Shown here: positions 17,545-26,031 of the stretch, piece after piece
Layout: each line of letters opens with the position of its first letter
Numbering within the stretch: position 1 is the first letter of the stretch
Source: Pseudomonas aylmerensis
Lineage (GTDB): Bacteria; Pseudomonadota; Gammaproteobacteria; Pseudomonadales; Pseudomonadaceae
Assembly (NCBI RefSeq): GCF_001702265.1
Contig: NZ_MAUE01000005.1
Span: 124,001 to 188,000, forward strand
Direction: 5' to 3'
Length of the DNA stretch: 64,000 bases
The notes under the pieces: model-generated
What the model saw: the letters and a program-made list of their open reading frames with translations, nothing else
The model's database searches: none
What the model was told of the DNA's origin: nothing
Program-made: the position numbers and the translations under genes

Positions 17545-18536
17545 GCCTCGTGAATACGCTGCTTGAACGTGCGGCCGATGGCGTGCACGCCGGGTTGGTA
17601 CTGCTCGTCTTCGATGGCGGCCAGGGCCAGGCGCAGGGCGGTGTCGGCGATCAGTTGATGCTGCTGGGCCATGGCGTTGACCGGCAACGGCAGGAAGTCC
17701 AGCAGTTGGGTGTCACCAAAGGTGCCGAGGCTCAGGGGGCGCGACTTCAACGGGAAGTCATGCAGCGCATCGAACACGCCTTGCAGCAGCACGTAGGACG
17801 TGGTCACCAGCGCGTCAGGCAAATGCCCCAGGCGTTGCAGTAATTGCTCCATCAGTTGTCGGCCACAGTCACGGCTGAAGGCTTCGCCGTGTTCGACCAA
17901 TACCTCGCCCTTGAAGCCTTGCAACGCCTCATGGAAGCCTGCCGCGCGCTCCTGGCTGATGCTCAGCTCGGGACGCGCGCCGATCAGCACGATCTGCTTG
18001 GGCAGCGGCTGCAGCAGGCTGCTGGTCAATTGCTGGCAGGCCTGGCGGTCGTCGCTGACCACCGAGCAGAACTGCCCGGGCTCCATTACCCGGTCGATGG
18101 CGATCACCGGCAAGCCCTTGGCTTGCAACTCGCGGTAACTGTCATCGCTGGCGGGCAGGCAGCTGGCGACGAACAGCGCGTCACAACGGCGCGCGCGGAA
18201 CAGCTGCAGCAGTTGGCGCTCGCTGTCGGCCTCGTCATCGGAACTGGCGATCAGCAACTGATAGCCACGTGCCCGTGCGCCTTGCTCCAGCAGCTTGGCG
18301 ATGCGCGCGTAACTGGGGTTTTCCAGATCCGGCAGGATAAACCCCAAGGTACGCGTGTGCCGGCTGCGCAGCCCGGCGGCCTGGGGGTTGGGGGTGAAGC
18401 CATGGGCTTCGACCACGGCACGCACCCGTTCGACGGTGGCGTTGCTGATCCGTTGCTGTTCAGCCTTGCCATTGATGACATAGCTGGCGGTGGTCACGGA
18501 CACACCGGCGAGACGCGCGATATCACTGAGTTTCAA
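17541..18536 (-). CDS. cra: Catabolite repressor/activator Cra (FruR), LacI family
   Basis: A 331-residue LacI/GalR regulator. The N-terminal HTH MKLSDIARLAGVSVTTASYV (residues 1-20) is followed by the hinge and a periplasmic-binding-like effector domain (about 60-331). In P. putida Cra binds fructose-1-phosphate and represses fruBKA. Here it is divergent from fruB, with a matching operator 138-150 bp upstream of fruB. It shares a TTGA overlap with tatD. Highest confidence for Cra rather than another LacI member because of the adjacent fructose PTS operon. Confidence 0.95.
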   Translation of the reverse strand: MKLSDIARLAGVSVTTASYVINGKAEQQRISNATVERVRAVVEAHGFTPNPQAAGLRSRHTRTLGFILPDLENPSYARIAKLLEQGARARGYQLLIASSDDEADSERQLLQLFRARRCDALFVASCLPASDDSYRELQAKGLPVIAIDRVMEPGQFCSVVSDDRQACQQLTSSLLQPLPKQIVLIGARPELSISQERAAGFHEALQGFKGEVLVEHGEAFSRDCGRQLMEQLLQRLGHLPDALVTTSYVLLQGVFDALHDFPLKSRPLSLGTFGDTQLLDFLPLPVNAMAQQHQLIADTALRLALAAIEDEQYQPGVHAIGRTFKQRIHEA

Positions 18537-18581
18537 ACCGGGATTTCCTTGTTTTTTGGAGCTTGCCCCGACATTTTGTCC

Positions 18582-18595
18582 AATCGTAACCGATT
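18582..18595. promoter_or_regulatory. Imperfect operator-like inverted repeat upstream of cra
   Basis: AATCG-TAAC-CGATT (5-bp arms, 4-nt centre) lies 46 bp before the cra start. A LacI-family or other dimer could bind it. It does not match the Cra consensus, so the factor is unknown. Confidence 0.3.
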
Positions 18596-18681
18596 ACGGC
18601 ACGCGACCAATGTCTCAGCGCAAGTGCCGAGTGGTCCTTCAAGGATGCGCAATTAACGCGTAATCTGCCATAAATTCTAGA

Positions 18682-18693
18682 TTAAACGTTTCA
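18682..18693. promoter_or_regulatory. Cra operator of the fruBKA operon
   Basis: TTAAACGTTTCA is the pseudopalindromic Cra site; as I recall it is identical to the operator described before fruB in P. putida. It lies in the cra-fruB divergent spacer, 138 bp before fruB. Binding by Cra is relieved by fructose-1-phosphate. Confidence 0.85.
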
Positions 18694-18830
18694 GCCAGCG
18701 TATTTTTACGACGTTCGCGACTGAGTACCTACTGCCAATTGACTGCTCAGTCAGTTATCCCGAAACGCCCTTACACTGTTTTATTCAAAACAATACCTAG
18801 TGCGGCCCCCGCACTAACTAGGAGAACGGC

Positions 18831-21689
18831 ATGCTTGAGCTCACTGTAGAGCAGATTTCCATGGGCCAGACGGCTGTGGATAAATCTGCCGCCCTGCACC
18901 TGCTCGCTGACAAACTGGTGGCCGATGGCCTGGTCGCCGAGGGGTATCTCAATGGCTTGCAAGCCCGTGAAGCCCAAGGCTCGACCTTTCTCGGCCAAGG
19001 TATTGCCATCCCCCACGGCACCCCCGAAACCCGCGACCAGGTGTTCTCCACCGGCGTGCGCCTGCTGCAGTTCCCCGAAGGGGTGGACTGGGGCGACGGC
19101 CAGATCGTCTACCTGGCGATCGGCATCGCGGCCAAGTCCGATGAACACCTGCGCCTGTTGCAACTGCTCACCCGTGCCCTCGGTGAAACCGACCTGGGCC
19201 AGGCGCTGCGGCGTGCCGGCAGTGCCGAAGCGCTGCTGAAACTGTTGCAGGGTGCGCCACAGGAGCTGGCGCTGGACGCGCAGATGATCAGCCTGGGCGT
19301 GTCCGCCGATGATTTTGAAGAGCTGGTATGGCGCGGCGCCCGGCTGTTGCGTCAGGCCGATTGTGTGAGCAATGGTTTCGCCGCCGTCTTGCAACAGGTC
19401 GATGCGCTGCCCCTGGGCGATGGCCTGTGGTGGTTGCACAGCGAGCAGACCGTCAAGCGCCCGGGCCTGGCGTTTGTCACCCCGGACAAACCCATGCGCT
19501 ACCTTGGCCAGCCGCTCAACGGCCTGTTCTGCCTGGCCAGCCTGGGCGAAGCGCACCAGGCCCTGCTGGAACGCCTGTGTGCATTGCTGATCGAAGGGCG
19601 CGGCCAGGAGTTGGGCCGCGCCACCAGCAGCCGCGCAGTGCTCGAAGTGTTGGGTGGCGAACTGCCGCCGGACTGGCCCAGCGTGCGCGTCACCCTCGCC
19701 AATGCCCATGGCCTGCACGCGCGGCCGGCGAAGATCCTCGCGCAGTTGGCGAAAAGTTTTGACGGCGATATCCGTCTGCGCATTGTCGACGGCCCGGTAG
19801 GCGCCGTGTCGGTAAAGAGCCTGAGCAAGTTGCTCAGCCTCGGCGCCCGACGTGGCCAGGTGCTGGAGTTTGTCGCTGAACCGGCGATTGCCGGTGATGC
19901 GCTGCCCGCGCTGTTGGCTGCCGTTGAAGCCGGCCTCGGCGAAGAAGTCGAGCCGCTGCCGACCGTGAGCGCCCAGCCTGCCACTCTGGATAGCGCACCG
20001 GTGCTCAGCGCACCGCTGGCCGGCAGCCAGCTCCAGGCCATCGCCGCCGCCCCCGGCATCGCGATTGGCCCGGCGCATGTCCAGGTTCAACAGGTGTTCG
20101 ACTACCCGCTGCGCGGCGAGTCCTCGGCCATCGAGCGCCAGCGCCTGCAGGCCGCATTGACCGATGTGCGCGGTGATATCCAGGGCCTGATCGAACGCAG
20201 CCAGGCCAAGGCAATCCGCGAAATTTTCATCACCCACCAGGAAATGCTCGACGACCCGGAACTCACCGACGAAGTCGACACCCGCCTCAAGCAAGGCGAA
20301 AGCGCCGAAGCGGCTTGGATGAGCGTGATCGAAGCCGCCGCCAGACAGCAGGAGTCGTTGCAGGACGCCTTGCTCGCCGAGCGCGCGGCCGATTTGCGCG
20401 ACATTGGTCGCCGCGTGCTGGCGCAACTGTGCGGCGTCGAAACCGCCCAGGAGCCGAGCGAACCCTACATCCTGGTGATGGACGAAGTGGGCCCCTCGGA
20501 CGTCGCGCGGCTGGACCCGGCGCGCGTCGCCGGCATCCTCACCGCGCGTGGCGGCGCCACGGCCCACAGCGCCATCGTCGCCCGCGCCCTGGGGATTCCC
20601 GCGCTGGTGGGCGCCGGTCCGACGGTGTTGCTGCTGGCTGCCGGCACCGCGTTGTTGCTGGATGGCCAGCGTGGCCGCCTGCATGTCGACCCCGATGCCG
20701 CCACCCTGCAACGGGCCACCGTCGAACGCGATACCCGCGAACAACGCCTGCAAGCCGCCTCGGCCCAGCGTCATGAACCGGCCCTGACCCGTGACGGCCA
20801 CGCGGTGGAAGTGTTCGCCAATATCGGCGAAAGCGCCGGTGTGGCCAGCGCGGTGGAGCAGGGCGCCGAAGGCATTGGCTTGCTGCGCACCGAACTGATT
20901 TTCATGGCCCATCCGCAAGCGCCGGATGAAGCCACCCAGGAAGCCGAATACCGCCGCGTGCTCGACGGCCTGGGCGGTCGCCCGCTGGTGGTGCGCACCC
21001 TCGATGTGGGCGGCGACAAACCGCTGCCGTATTGGCCGATCGCCGAGGAAGAAAACCCCTTCCTGGGCGTGCGCGGGATTCGCCTGACTTTGCAACGTCC
21101 GCAGATCATGGAGGCGCAATTGCGCGCGCTGCTGCGCTCGGCGGACAACCGCCCGTTGCGCATCATGTTCCCCATGGTCGGCAGCGTGGATGAATGGCGC
21201 GCGGCCCGCGACATGACCGAGCGCCTGCGCCTGGAAATCCCGGTAGCCGATCTGCAACTGGGGATCATGATCGAGGTGCCATCTGCGGCATTGCTCGCGC
21301 CGGTGCTGGCCAAGGAAGTGGATTTCTTCAGCGTCGGCACCAATGACCTGACCCAGTACACCCTGGCCATCGACCGTGGCCACCCGACCCTGTCGGCCCA
21401 GGCCGACGGCCTGCATCCGGCCGTGCTGCAACTGATCGACATCACCGTGCGCGCCGCCCATGCCCAGGGCAAATGGGTGGGCGTGTGCGGTGAGCTGGCG
21501 GCAGACCCGCTGGCAGTGCCGGTGCTGGTCGGCCTGGGGGTGGATGAGCTGAGCGTGTCGGCCCGCAGCATTCCTGAGGTGAAGGCGCGCGTGCGTGAAC
21601 TCAGTCTGAGCGAGGCCCAGGGCCTGGCGCAAAAAGCACTCGCGGTGGGTTCGCCCGCCGAAGTGCGTGCCCTTGTGGAGGCCGTGTAG
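18831..21689 (+). CDS. fruB: Fructose PTS multiphosphoryl transfer protein (EIIA-HPr-EI fusion)
   Basis: A 952-residue cytosolic fusion that relays phosphate from PEP to FruA. Order: EIIA-Fru (about 1-145, phosphorylated His62 in AIPHGTPET), a linker domain, HPr (about 285-370, His296 in HGLHARPAKI), then enzyme I (about 395-952, His579 in GGATAHSAIVA, PEP-binding segment with VGTNDLTQYTLA). All three active histidines are present, so the chain needs no separate general PTS proteins. First gene of fruBKA; fruK begins immediately after its stop codon. Controlled by Cra. Confidence 0.97.
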   Translation: MLELTVEQISMGQTAVDKSAALHLLADKLVADGLVAEGYLNGLQAREAQGSTFLGQGIAIPHGTPETRDQVFSTGVRLLQFPEGVDWGDGQIVYLAIGIAAKSDEHLRLLQLLTRALGETDLGQALRRAGSAEALLKLLQGAPQELALDAQMISLGVSADDFEELVWRGARLLRQADCVSNGFAAVLQQVDALPLGDGLWWLHSEQTVKRPGLAFVTPDKPMRYLGQPLNGLFCLASLGEAHQALLERLCALLIEGRGQELGRATSSRAVLEVLGGELPPDWPSVRVTLANAHGLHARPAKILAQLAKSFDGDIRLRIVDGPVGAVSVKSLSKLLSLGARRGQVLEFVAEPAIAGDALPALLAAVEAGLGEEVEPLPTVSAQPATLDSAPVLSAPLAGSQLQAIAAAPGIAIGPAHVQVQQVFDYPLRGESSAIERQRLQAALTDVRGDIQGLIERSQAKAIREIFITHQEMLDDPELTDEVDTRLKQGESAEAAWMSVIEAAARQQESLQDALLAERAADLRDIGRRVLAQLCGVETAQEPSEPYILVMDEVGPSDVARLDPARVAGILTARGGATAHSAIVARALGIPALVGAGPTVLLLAAGTALLLDGQRGRLHVDPDAATLQRATVERDTREQRLQAASAQRHEPALTRDGHAVEVFANIGESAGVASAVEQGAEGIGLLRTELIFMAHPQAPDEATQEAEYRRVLDGLGGRPLVVRTLDVGGDKPLPYWPIAEEENPFLGVRGIRLTLQRPQIMEAQLRALLRSADNRPLRIMFPMVGSVDEWRAARDMTERLRLEIPVADLQLGIMIEVPSAALLAPVLAKEVDFFSVGTNDLTQYTLAIDRGHPTLSAQADGLHPAVLQLIDITVRAAHAQGKWVGVCGELAADPLAVPVLVGLGVDELSVSARSIPEVKARVRELSLSEAQGLAQKALAVGSPAEVRALVEAV

Positions 21690-22610
21690 ATGGCAATGAT
21701 TCTGACCCTGACGCTGAACCCGGCGTTGGACCTGACGGTACGCCTGGGGCGCCTGGAGCCGGGTGAAGTCAACCGCAGCGAAACCCTGCTGACCCACGCG
21801 GCCGGCAAGGGCGTGAATGTGGCGCAGGTGCTGGCCGACCTCGGCCATCAGGTGAGCGTGGGCGGCTTTCTCGGTGCGGCCAACCCCGAGGCGTTCGAGG
21901 CGCTGATCGCCAGCCGAGGGTTCGGCGACGCGTTCATTCGCGTGCCGGGCGAAACCCGCAGCAATATCAAGATTGCCGAACAGGACGGTCGGGTCACCGA
22001 CATCAACGCGCCGGGGCCGCTGGTGAGCGAGCAGGCACAACACGCCTTGCTCAAGCTGCTCGCCGTGATCGGCCCAGAGTTCGATGCCGTGGTGGTGGCT
22101 GGCAGCTTGCCGCGCGGCGTCAGTGCGCAGTGGTTCCAGGGCTTGCTGGCGCAACTCAAGGACCTGGGTTTGAAAGTCGCCCTGGACACCAGTGGCGAGG
22201 CCCTGCGCGCCGGTCTGAAGGCCAGCCCATGGCTGGTCAAGCCCAATACCGAAGAGCTGGCCGATGCCCTGGGACATTCCACTGACGTCATCCACCAACT
22301 GCATCAGCAAGGCGTGGAACACGTGGTTGTCTCCGACGGCGCCGCAGGCGTGACCTGGTACAGCCCGCAGGGGGCCCTGCATGCCACGCCGCCCAAGGTG
22401 ACGGTCGCCAGTACGGTCGGCGCCGGTGACTCGCTGCTGGCCGGGATGCTTCACGGTCTGCTCAGTGGCGATACACCGGAGCACACCCTGCGCCGCGCGA
22501 CGGCGATTGCCGCGATGGCGGTGACGCAGATCGGTTTTGGCATCAGCGATGACGCGCAGTTGGCGCGCCTGCAAAACGGCGTCGACGTCCGCACGCTGAC
22601 AGAACAATAA
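21690..22610 (+). CDS. fruK: 1-phosphofructokinase
   Basis: A 306-residue PfkB/ribokinase-family enzyme that converts fructose-1-phosphate and ATP to fructose-1,6-bisphosphate. N-terminal MAMILTLTLNPALDLTV, GKGVNVAQVL sugar-binding loop, and C-terminal catalytic motif STVGAGDSLLAGML (general base Asp) are present. Its ATG directly follows the fruB TAG; an ATG two codons later is an alternative start. By consuming F1P it also tunes Cra activity. Confidence 0.97.
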   Translation: MAMILTLTLNPALDLTVRLGRLEPGEVNRSETLLTHAAGKGVNVAQVLADLGHQVSVGGFLGAANPEAFEALIASRGFGDAFIRVPGETRSNIKIAEQDGRVTDINAPGPLVSEQAQHALLKLLAVIGPEFDAVVVAGSLPRGVSAQWFQGLLAQLKDLGLKVALDTSGEALRAGLKASPWLVKPNTEELADALGHSTDVIHQLHQQGVEHVVVSDGAAGVTWYSPQGALHATPPKVTVASTVGAGDSLLAGMLHGLLSGDTPEHTLRRATAIAAMAVTQIGFGISDDAQLARLQNGVDVRTLTEQ

Positions 22611-22621
22611 GAGGGATTGTG

Positions 22622-24334
22622 ATGAAGTTAGCCATTGTTACTGCCTGCCCGAACGGCATGGTCACCAGTGTGCTGTGCGCCCGCTTGTTGGACGCGGCCG
22701 CGCAGCGTCAAGGCTGGAGCACCAGCGTCGAAGTGGTCGACGTGCAACGTCCGGAGCGCCAGCTGTCCCAGGCGACGCTCGACGCGGCCGAATGGGTATT
22801 GCTGGTCAGCAGCACCGCGGTGGACATGCAGCGGTTTGTCGGCAAGCGCGTGTTCCAGAGCACACCGGCCCAGGCGCTGGCGGATGTCGAGGCGGTCTTG
22901 CGCCGCGGTGCGCAAGAGGCGCAGGTGTATGTCGCGACGGCCCCCGTCGCCGCGAAAAACGTTCCGCGCATTGTTGCCGTCACGGCTTGCCCCACCGGCG
23001 TGGCCCACACCTTCATGGCTGCCGAGGCCTTGCAGCAAACGGCCAAGCGCCTGGGATATGACTTGCAGGTCGAGACCCAAGGCTCAGTCGGCGCCCGCAC
23101 GCCGTTGAGCGCGCAGGCCATCGCCGATGCCGATGTGGTGTTGCTGGCGGCCGACATTGAAGTCGCCACCGAGCGCTTCGCCGGCAAGAAGATTTACCGC
23201 TGTGGCACCGGCATTGCGCTCAAGCAGTCCGAAGCGACCCTCAACAAAGCCTTGGCCGAAGGCGCGGTGGAAAGCGCGGCCGGCAGTGCGGCGACCAAGA
23301 AGCCGGAAAAAACCGGCGTCTACAAACACCTGCTCACGGGCGTGTCGTTCATGTTGCCGATGGTGGTGGCGGGCGGCTTGCTGATCGCCTTGTCATTCGT
23401 GTTCGGCATCCACGCATTCGAACAGGAAGGCACCTTGGCGGCGGCGCTGAAAACCGTCGGCGACCGCGCTTTCATGCTGATGGTGCCGTTGCTGGCGGGC
23501 TATATCGCCTACTCGATTGCCGACCGTCCGGGCATTGCGCCCGGCATGATCGGCGGCCTGCTCGCGGGGACGCTGGGCGCCGGGTTTATCGGCGGGATCT
23601 TCGCCGGTTTCCTCGCCGGCTATTGCGTCAAGCTGATCACCCGCGCGGTGAAGTTGCCGCAAAGCCTGGAAGCGCTCAAGCCGATCCTGATCATCCCGTT
23701 GCTCGCTAGCCTGTTCACCGGCCTGGCGATGATCTACCTGGTCGGCCCACCGGTGGCGCGCATGCTCACCGGGCTGACGGATTTTCTCAGTACCATGGGC
23801 ACCACCAATGCGGTGCTGCTGGGTATCCTGCTGGGCGGCATGATGTGCGTGGATCTCGGCGGGCCGATCAACAAGGCCGCGTATGCGTTTTCCGTCGGCC
23901 TGTTGGCTGCGCAGAGTGGCGCACCGATGGCCGCGACCATGGCCGCCGGCATGGTGCCGCCGATCGGCATGGGCATCGCCACGTTCCTGGCGCGGCGCAA
24001 GTTCGCCCAGACCGAACGCGAGGCCGGCAAGGCCGCGATGATCCTGGGCCTGTGCTTTATCTCCGAAGGCGCGATCCCGTTTGCCGCCAAGGACCCGCTG
24101 CGCGTGATCCCGGCCAGCATCGCCGGCGGCGCGTTGACCGGCGCGCTGTCGATGTACTTCGGCTGCAAACTGGCGGCGCCCCACGGCGGCCTGTTTGTGC
24201 TGGTGATCCCGAATGCGATGAACCATGCGTTGCTGTACTTGCTGGCGATTGTCGCGGGTAGCCTGCTGACCGGGTTGGTGTACGCGCTGATCAAGCGCCC
24301 GGAAGCGGTGGAGCTGGCCGTCGCCCCTGCCTGA
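22622..24334 (+). CDS. fruA: Fructose PTS transporter, EIIB'BC
   Basis: A 570-residue inner-membrane permease that phosphorylates fructose to F1P on uptake. An N-terminal EIIB' domain (CPNGMVTSV at about residues 9-17) is followed by the true EIIB domain with phospho-cysteine in VTACPTGVAHTFMAAEA (about 120-137), then EIIC with about ten membrane segments from residue 240. ATG 22622 has GAGGGA at 22611-22616; the GTG one codon upstream is less likely. Last gene of fruBKA. Confidence 0.96.
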   Translation: MKLAIVTACPNGMVTSVLCARLLDAAAQRQGWSTSVEVVDVQRPERQLSQATLDAAEWVLLVSSTAVDMQRFVGKRVFQSTPAQALADVEAVLRRGAQEAQVYVATAPVAAKNVPRIVAVTACPTGVAHTFMAAEALQQTAKRLGYDLQVETQGSVGARTPLSAQAIADADVVLLAADIEVATERFAGKKIYRCGTGIALKQSEATLNKALAEGAVESAAGSAATKKPEKTGVYKHLLTGVSFMLPMVVAGGLLIALSFVFGIHAFEQEGTLAAALKTVGDRAFMLMVPLLAGYIAYSIADRPGIAPGMIGGLLAGTLGAGFIGGIFAGFLAGYCVKLITRAVKLPQSLEALKPILIIPLLASLFTGLAMIYLVGPPVARMLTGLTDFLSTMGTTNAVLLGILLGGMMCVDLGGPINKAAYAFSVGLLAAQSGAPMAATMAAGMVPPIGMGIATFLARRKFAQTEREAGKAAMILGLCFISEGAIPFAAKDPLRVIPASIAGGALTGALSMYFGCKLAAPHGGLFVLVIPNAMNHALLYLLAIVAGSLLTGLVYALIKRPEAVELAVAPA

Positions 24335-24338
24335 CCCT

Positions 24339-24366
24339 GCAGGGGCCGGCTTGCCGGCACCTACAG
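24339..24366. repeat. REP-like palindrome after fruA, possible terminator
   Basis: CTGCAGGGGCCGGCTTGCCG with the return arm GGCACCTACAG, 4 bp after the fruA stop. It resembles the CCGGCTTGCCGG REP core seen elsewhere in the window. No T-run follows, so a Rho-independent role is doubtful. Confidence 0.6.
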
Positions 24367-24435
24367 TGGGGGTGTCATCTGGCTTTCATCCCGGCGTGGT
24401 TAAGTTTCCCTTTTGATACTCAAGAGGGCACCTGC

Positions 24436-25977
24436 ATGAGCCACTTCGACCTCGGCCGTCGCCGCGTGATGCAAGCCGTCGGCGCCGGCCTGTTGCTGCC
24501 GGGCCTGGCCCCGGCGGTGATCGCTTCGGTGAAAGATCGCCCGCAACTCACCGATGGCGTGCAGTCCGGCGACCTGCTGGGCGATCGCGCGATGATCTGG
24601 AGCCGCAGCGACCGCCCGGCGAAGATGGTGGTGGAGTGGGACACCCGCAGCGTGTTCAGCAACCCGCGCAAATTCGTCTCGCCGCTGGCCGACAGCCGCA
24701 CCGACTTTACCGCCCGCGTCGAACTTACCGGGCTCCCCGCCGACCAGGCGATCTTCTATCGCGTGCACTTCGAAGACGCCCAGACCGGCGTGGCCAGCGA
24801 GCCCTGGTTCGGCCACCTGCGCAGCGTGCCGCAACAGCGCCGTGACATCCGGTTTGTGTGGAGCGGCGACACCGTGGGCCAAGGCTTTGGCATCAACCCG
24901 GACATCGGCGGCATGCGCATCTACGAAGCCATGCGCCTGCGCCTGCCGGATTTTTTTATCCACAGCGGCGACACCATTTACGCTGACGGCCCGGTGCCCG
25001 CGCAACTGGCCACCGAAGGCGGGCGCATCTGGCGCAATATCACCACCGAGGCCAAGAGCAAAGTCGCCGAAACCCTGGATGAATATCGCGGCAATTACCG
25101 CTACAACCTGCTGGATGAAAACGTGCGCCGCTTCAATGCCGAAGTGCCGCAGATCTGGCAGTGGGACGACCATGAAGTGGTGAACAACTGGTCGCCGAGC
25201 AAGCAACTCGACGAGCGCTACCAGACCAAGGACATCAACACCCTGGTCGGCCGCGCGCGTCAGGCCTGGCTGGAATATTCGCCGATGCGCCGGCAAAGCG
25301 CCGACGGTGGCGGGCGCATTTATCGCAAGCTCAGCTATGGGCCGCTACTGGATGTGTTCGTGCTCGATATGCGCAGCTATCGCGGCCCCAACGACGACAA
25401 CCTGGGCGCAGAAAAGCCCTTCCTCGGCCGCGAGCAACTGGACTGGCTCAAGCGCGAACTCAAGGCCTCCCAGGCGCAGTGGAAGGTCATCGCCGCCGAC
25501 ATGCCCATCGGCCTCGGCGTGCCCGACGGCGAAGTCAGCCCCGGCGTGCCGCGTTGGGAAGCCATTGCCAACAATGACCCGGGCCCGGCCCAGGGCCGCG
25601 AGCTGGAAATCGCCGAGCTGCTCGGGTTCCTGCGTGCACAGCAGGTGCGCAACCATGTCTGGCTGACGGCAGACGTGCATTACTGCGCGGCGCATCACTA
25701 TCACCCAGATCGCGCGGCGTTCCAGGATTTCGAGCCGTTCTGGGAGTTTGTCGCCGGGCCGTTGAATGCGGGGAGCTTCGGGCCTAATCCGCTGGACAAG
25801 ACCTTTGGCCCCGAGGTGGTGTTCGAGAAGGCCCCACCGGCGCAGAACACGTCGCCGTTTGCGGGTTTCCAGTTTTTTGGCGAGGTGCAGATCGATGGGC
25901 AGACTGCGGAGTTGACCGTGATCCTGCGTGACCTGGATGGCGTCTCGGTGTTCGAGCAAAAGCTGCAACCCGCCTGA
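24436..25977 (+). CDS. phoD: PhoD-family alkaline phosphatase (phosphodiesterase), Tat-exported
   Basis: A 513-residue secreted metallophosphoesterase. The twin-arginine signal is GRRRVMQAVGAGLLLPGLAP (residues 8-27), consistent with Tat export of a folded metalloprotein. An N-terminal fibronectin-like domain (about 35-135) precedes the catalytic core with VWSGDTVGQG, HSGDTIYADGP, WDDHEVVNNW (metal-binding D, H) and a late TADVHYCAAHHY. PhoD enzymes release phosphate from phosphoesters using Fe3+/Ca2+. No Pho box was identified. Monocistronic. Confidence 0.93.
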   Translation: MSHFDLGRRRVMQAVGAGLLLPGLAPAVIASVKDRPQLTDGVQSGDLLGDRAMIWSRSDRPAKMVVEWDTRSVFSNPRKFVSPLADSRTDFTARVELTGLPADQAIFYRVHFEDAQTGVASEPWFGHLRSVPQQRRDIRFVWSGDTVGQGFGINPDIGGMRIYEAMRLRLPDFFIHSGDTIYADGPVPAQLATEGGRIWRNITTEAKSKVAETLDEYRGNYRYNLLDENVRRFNAEVPQIWQWDDHEVVNNWSPSKQLDERYQTKDINTLVGRARQAWLEYSPMRRQSADGGGRIYRKLSYGPLLDVFVLDMRSYRGPNDDNLGAEKPFLGREQLDWLKRELKASQAQWKVIAADMPIGLGVPDGEVSPGVPRWEAIANNDPGPAQGRELEIAELLGFLRAQQVRNHVWLTADVHYCAAHHYHPDRAAFQDFEPFWEFVAGPLNAGSFGPNPLDKTFGPEVVFEKAPPAQNTSPFAGFQFFGEVQIDGQTAELTVILRDLDGVSVFEQKLQPA

Positions 25978-25995
25978 TTGGCCTGCGCTCAAGAC

Positions 25996-26023
25996 TGTGG
26001 GAGCAGGCAAGCCAGCGCCCACA
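25996..26023. repeat. Single REP element between convergent phoD and piuB
   Basis: TGTGGGAGCAGGCAAGCCAG with return arm to CCCACA; the GTGGGAGC/GCTCCCAC ends match the REPIN ends in the two arrays of this window. Confidence 0.8.
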
Positions 26024-26031
26024 GTTGATCA

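Noticed and set aside
18771..22607. 1278-codon open frame on the minus strand across fruB-fruK
   Set aside because: It is antisense to fruB and fruK, whose translations carry all PTS active-site motifs. High GC third positions keep the opposite frame open; the translation is His/Gln/Arg-rich with no domain.
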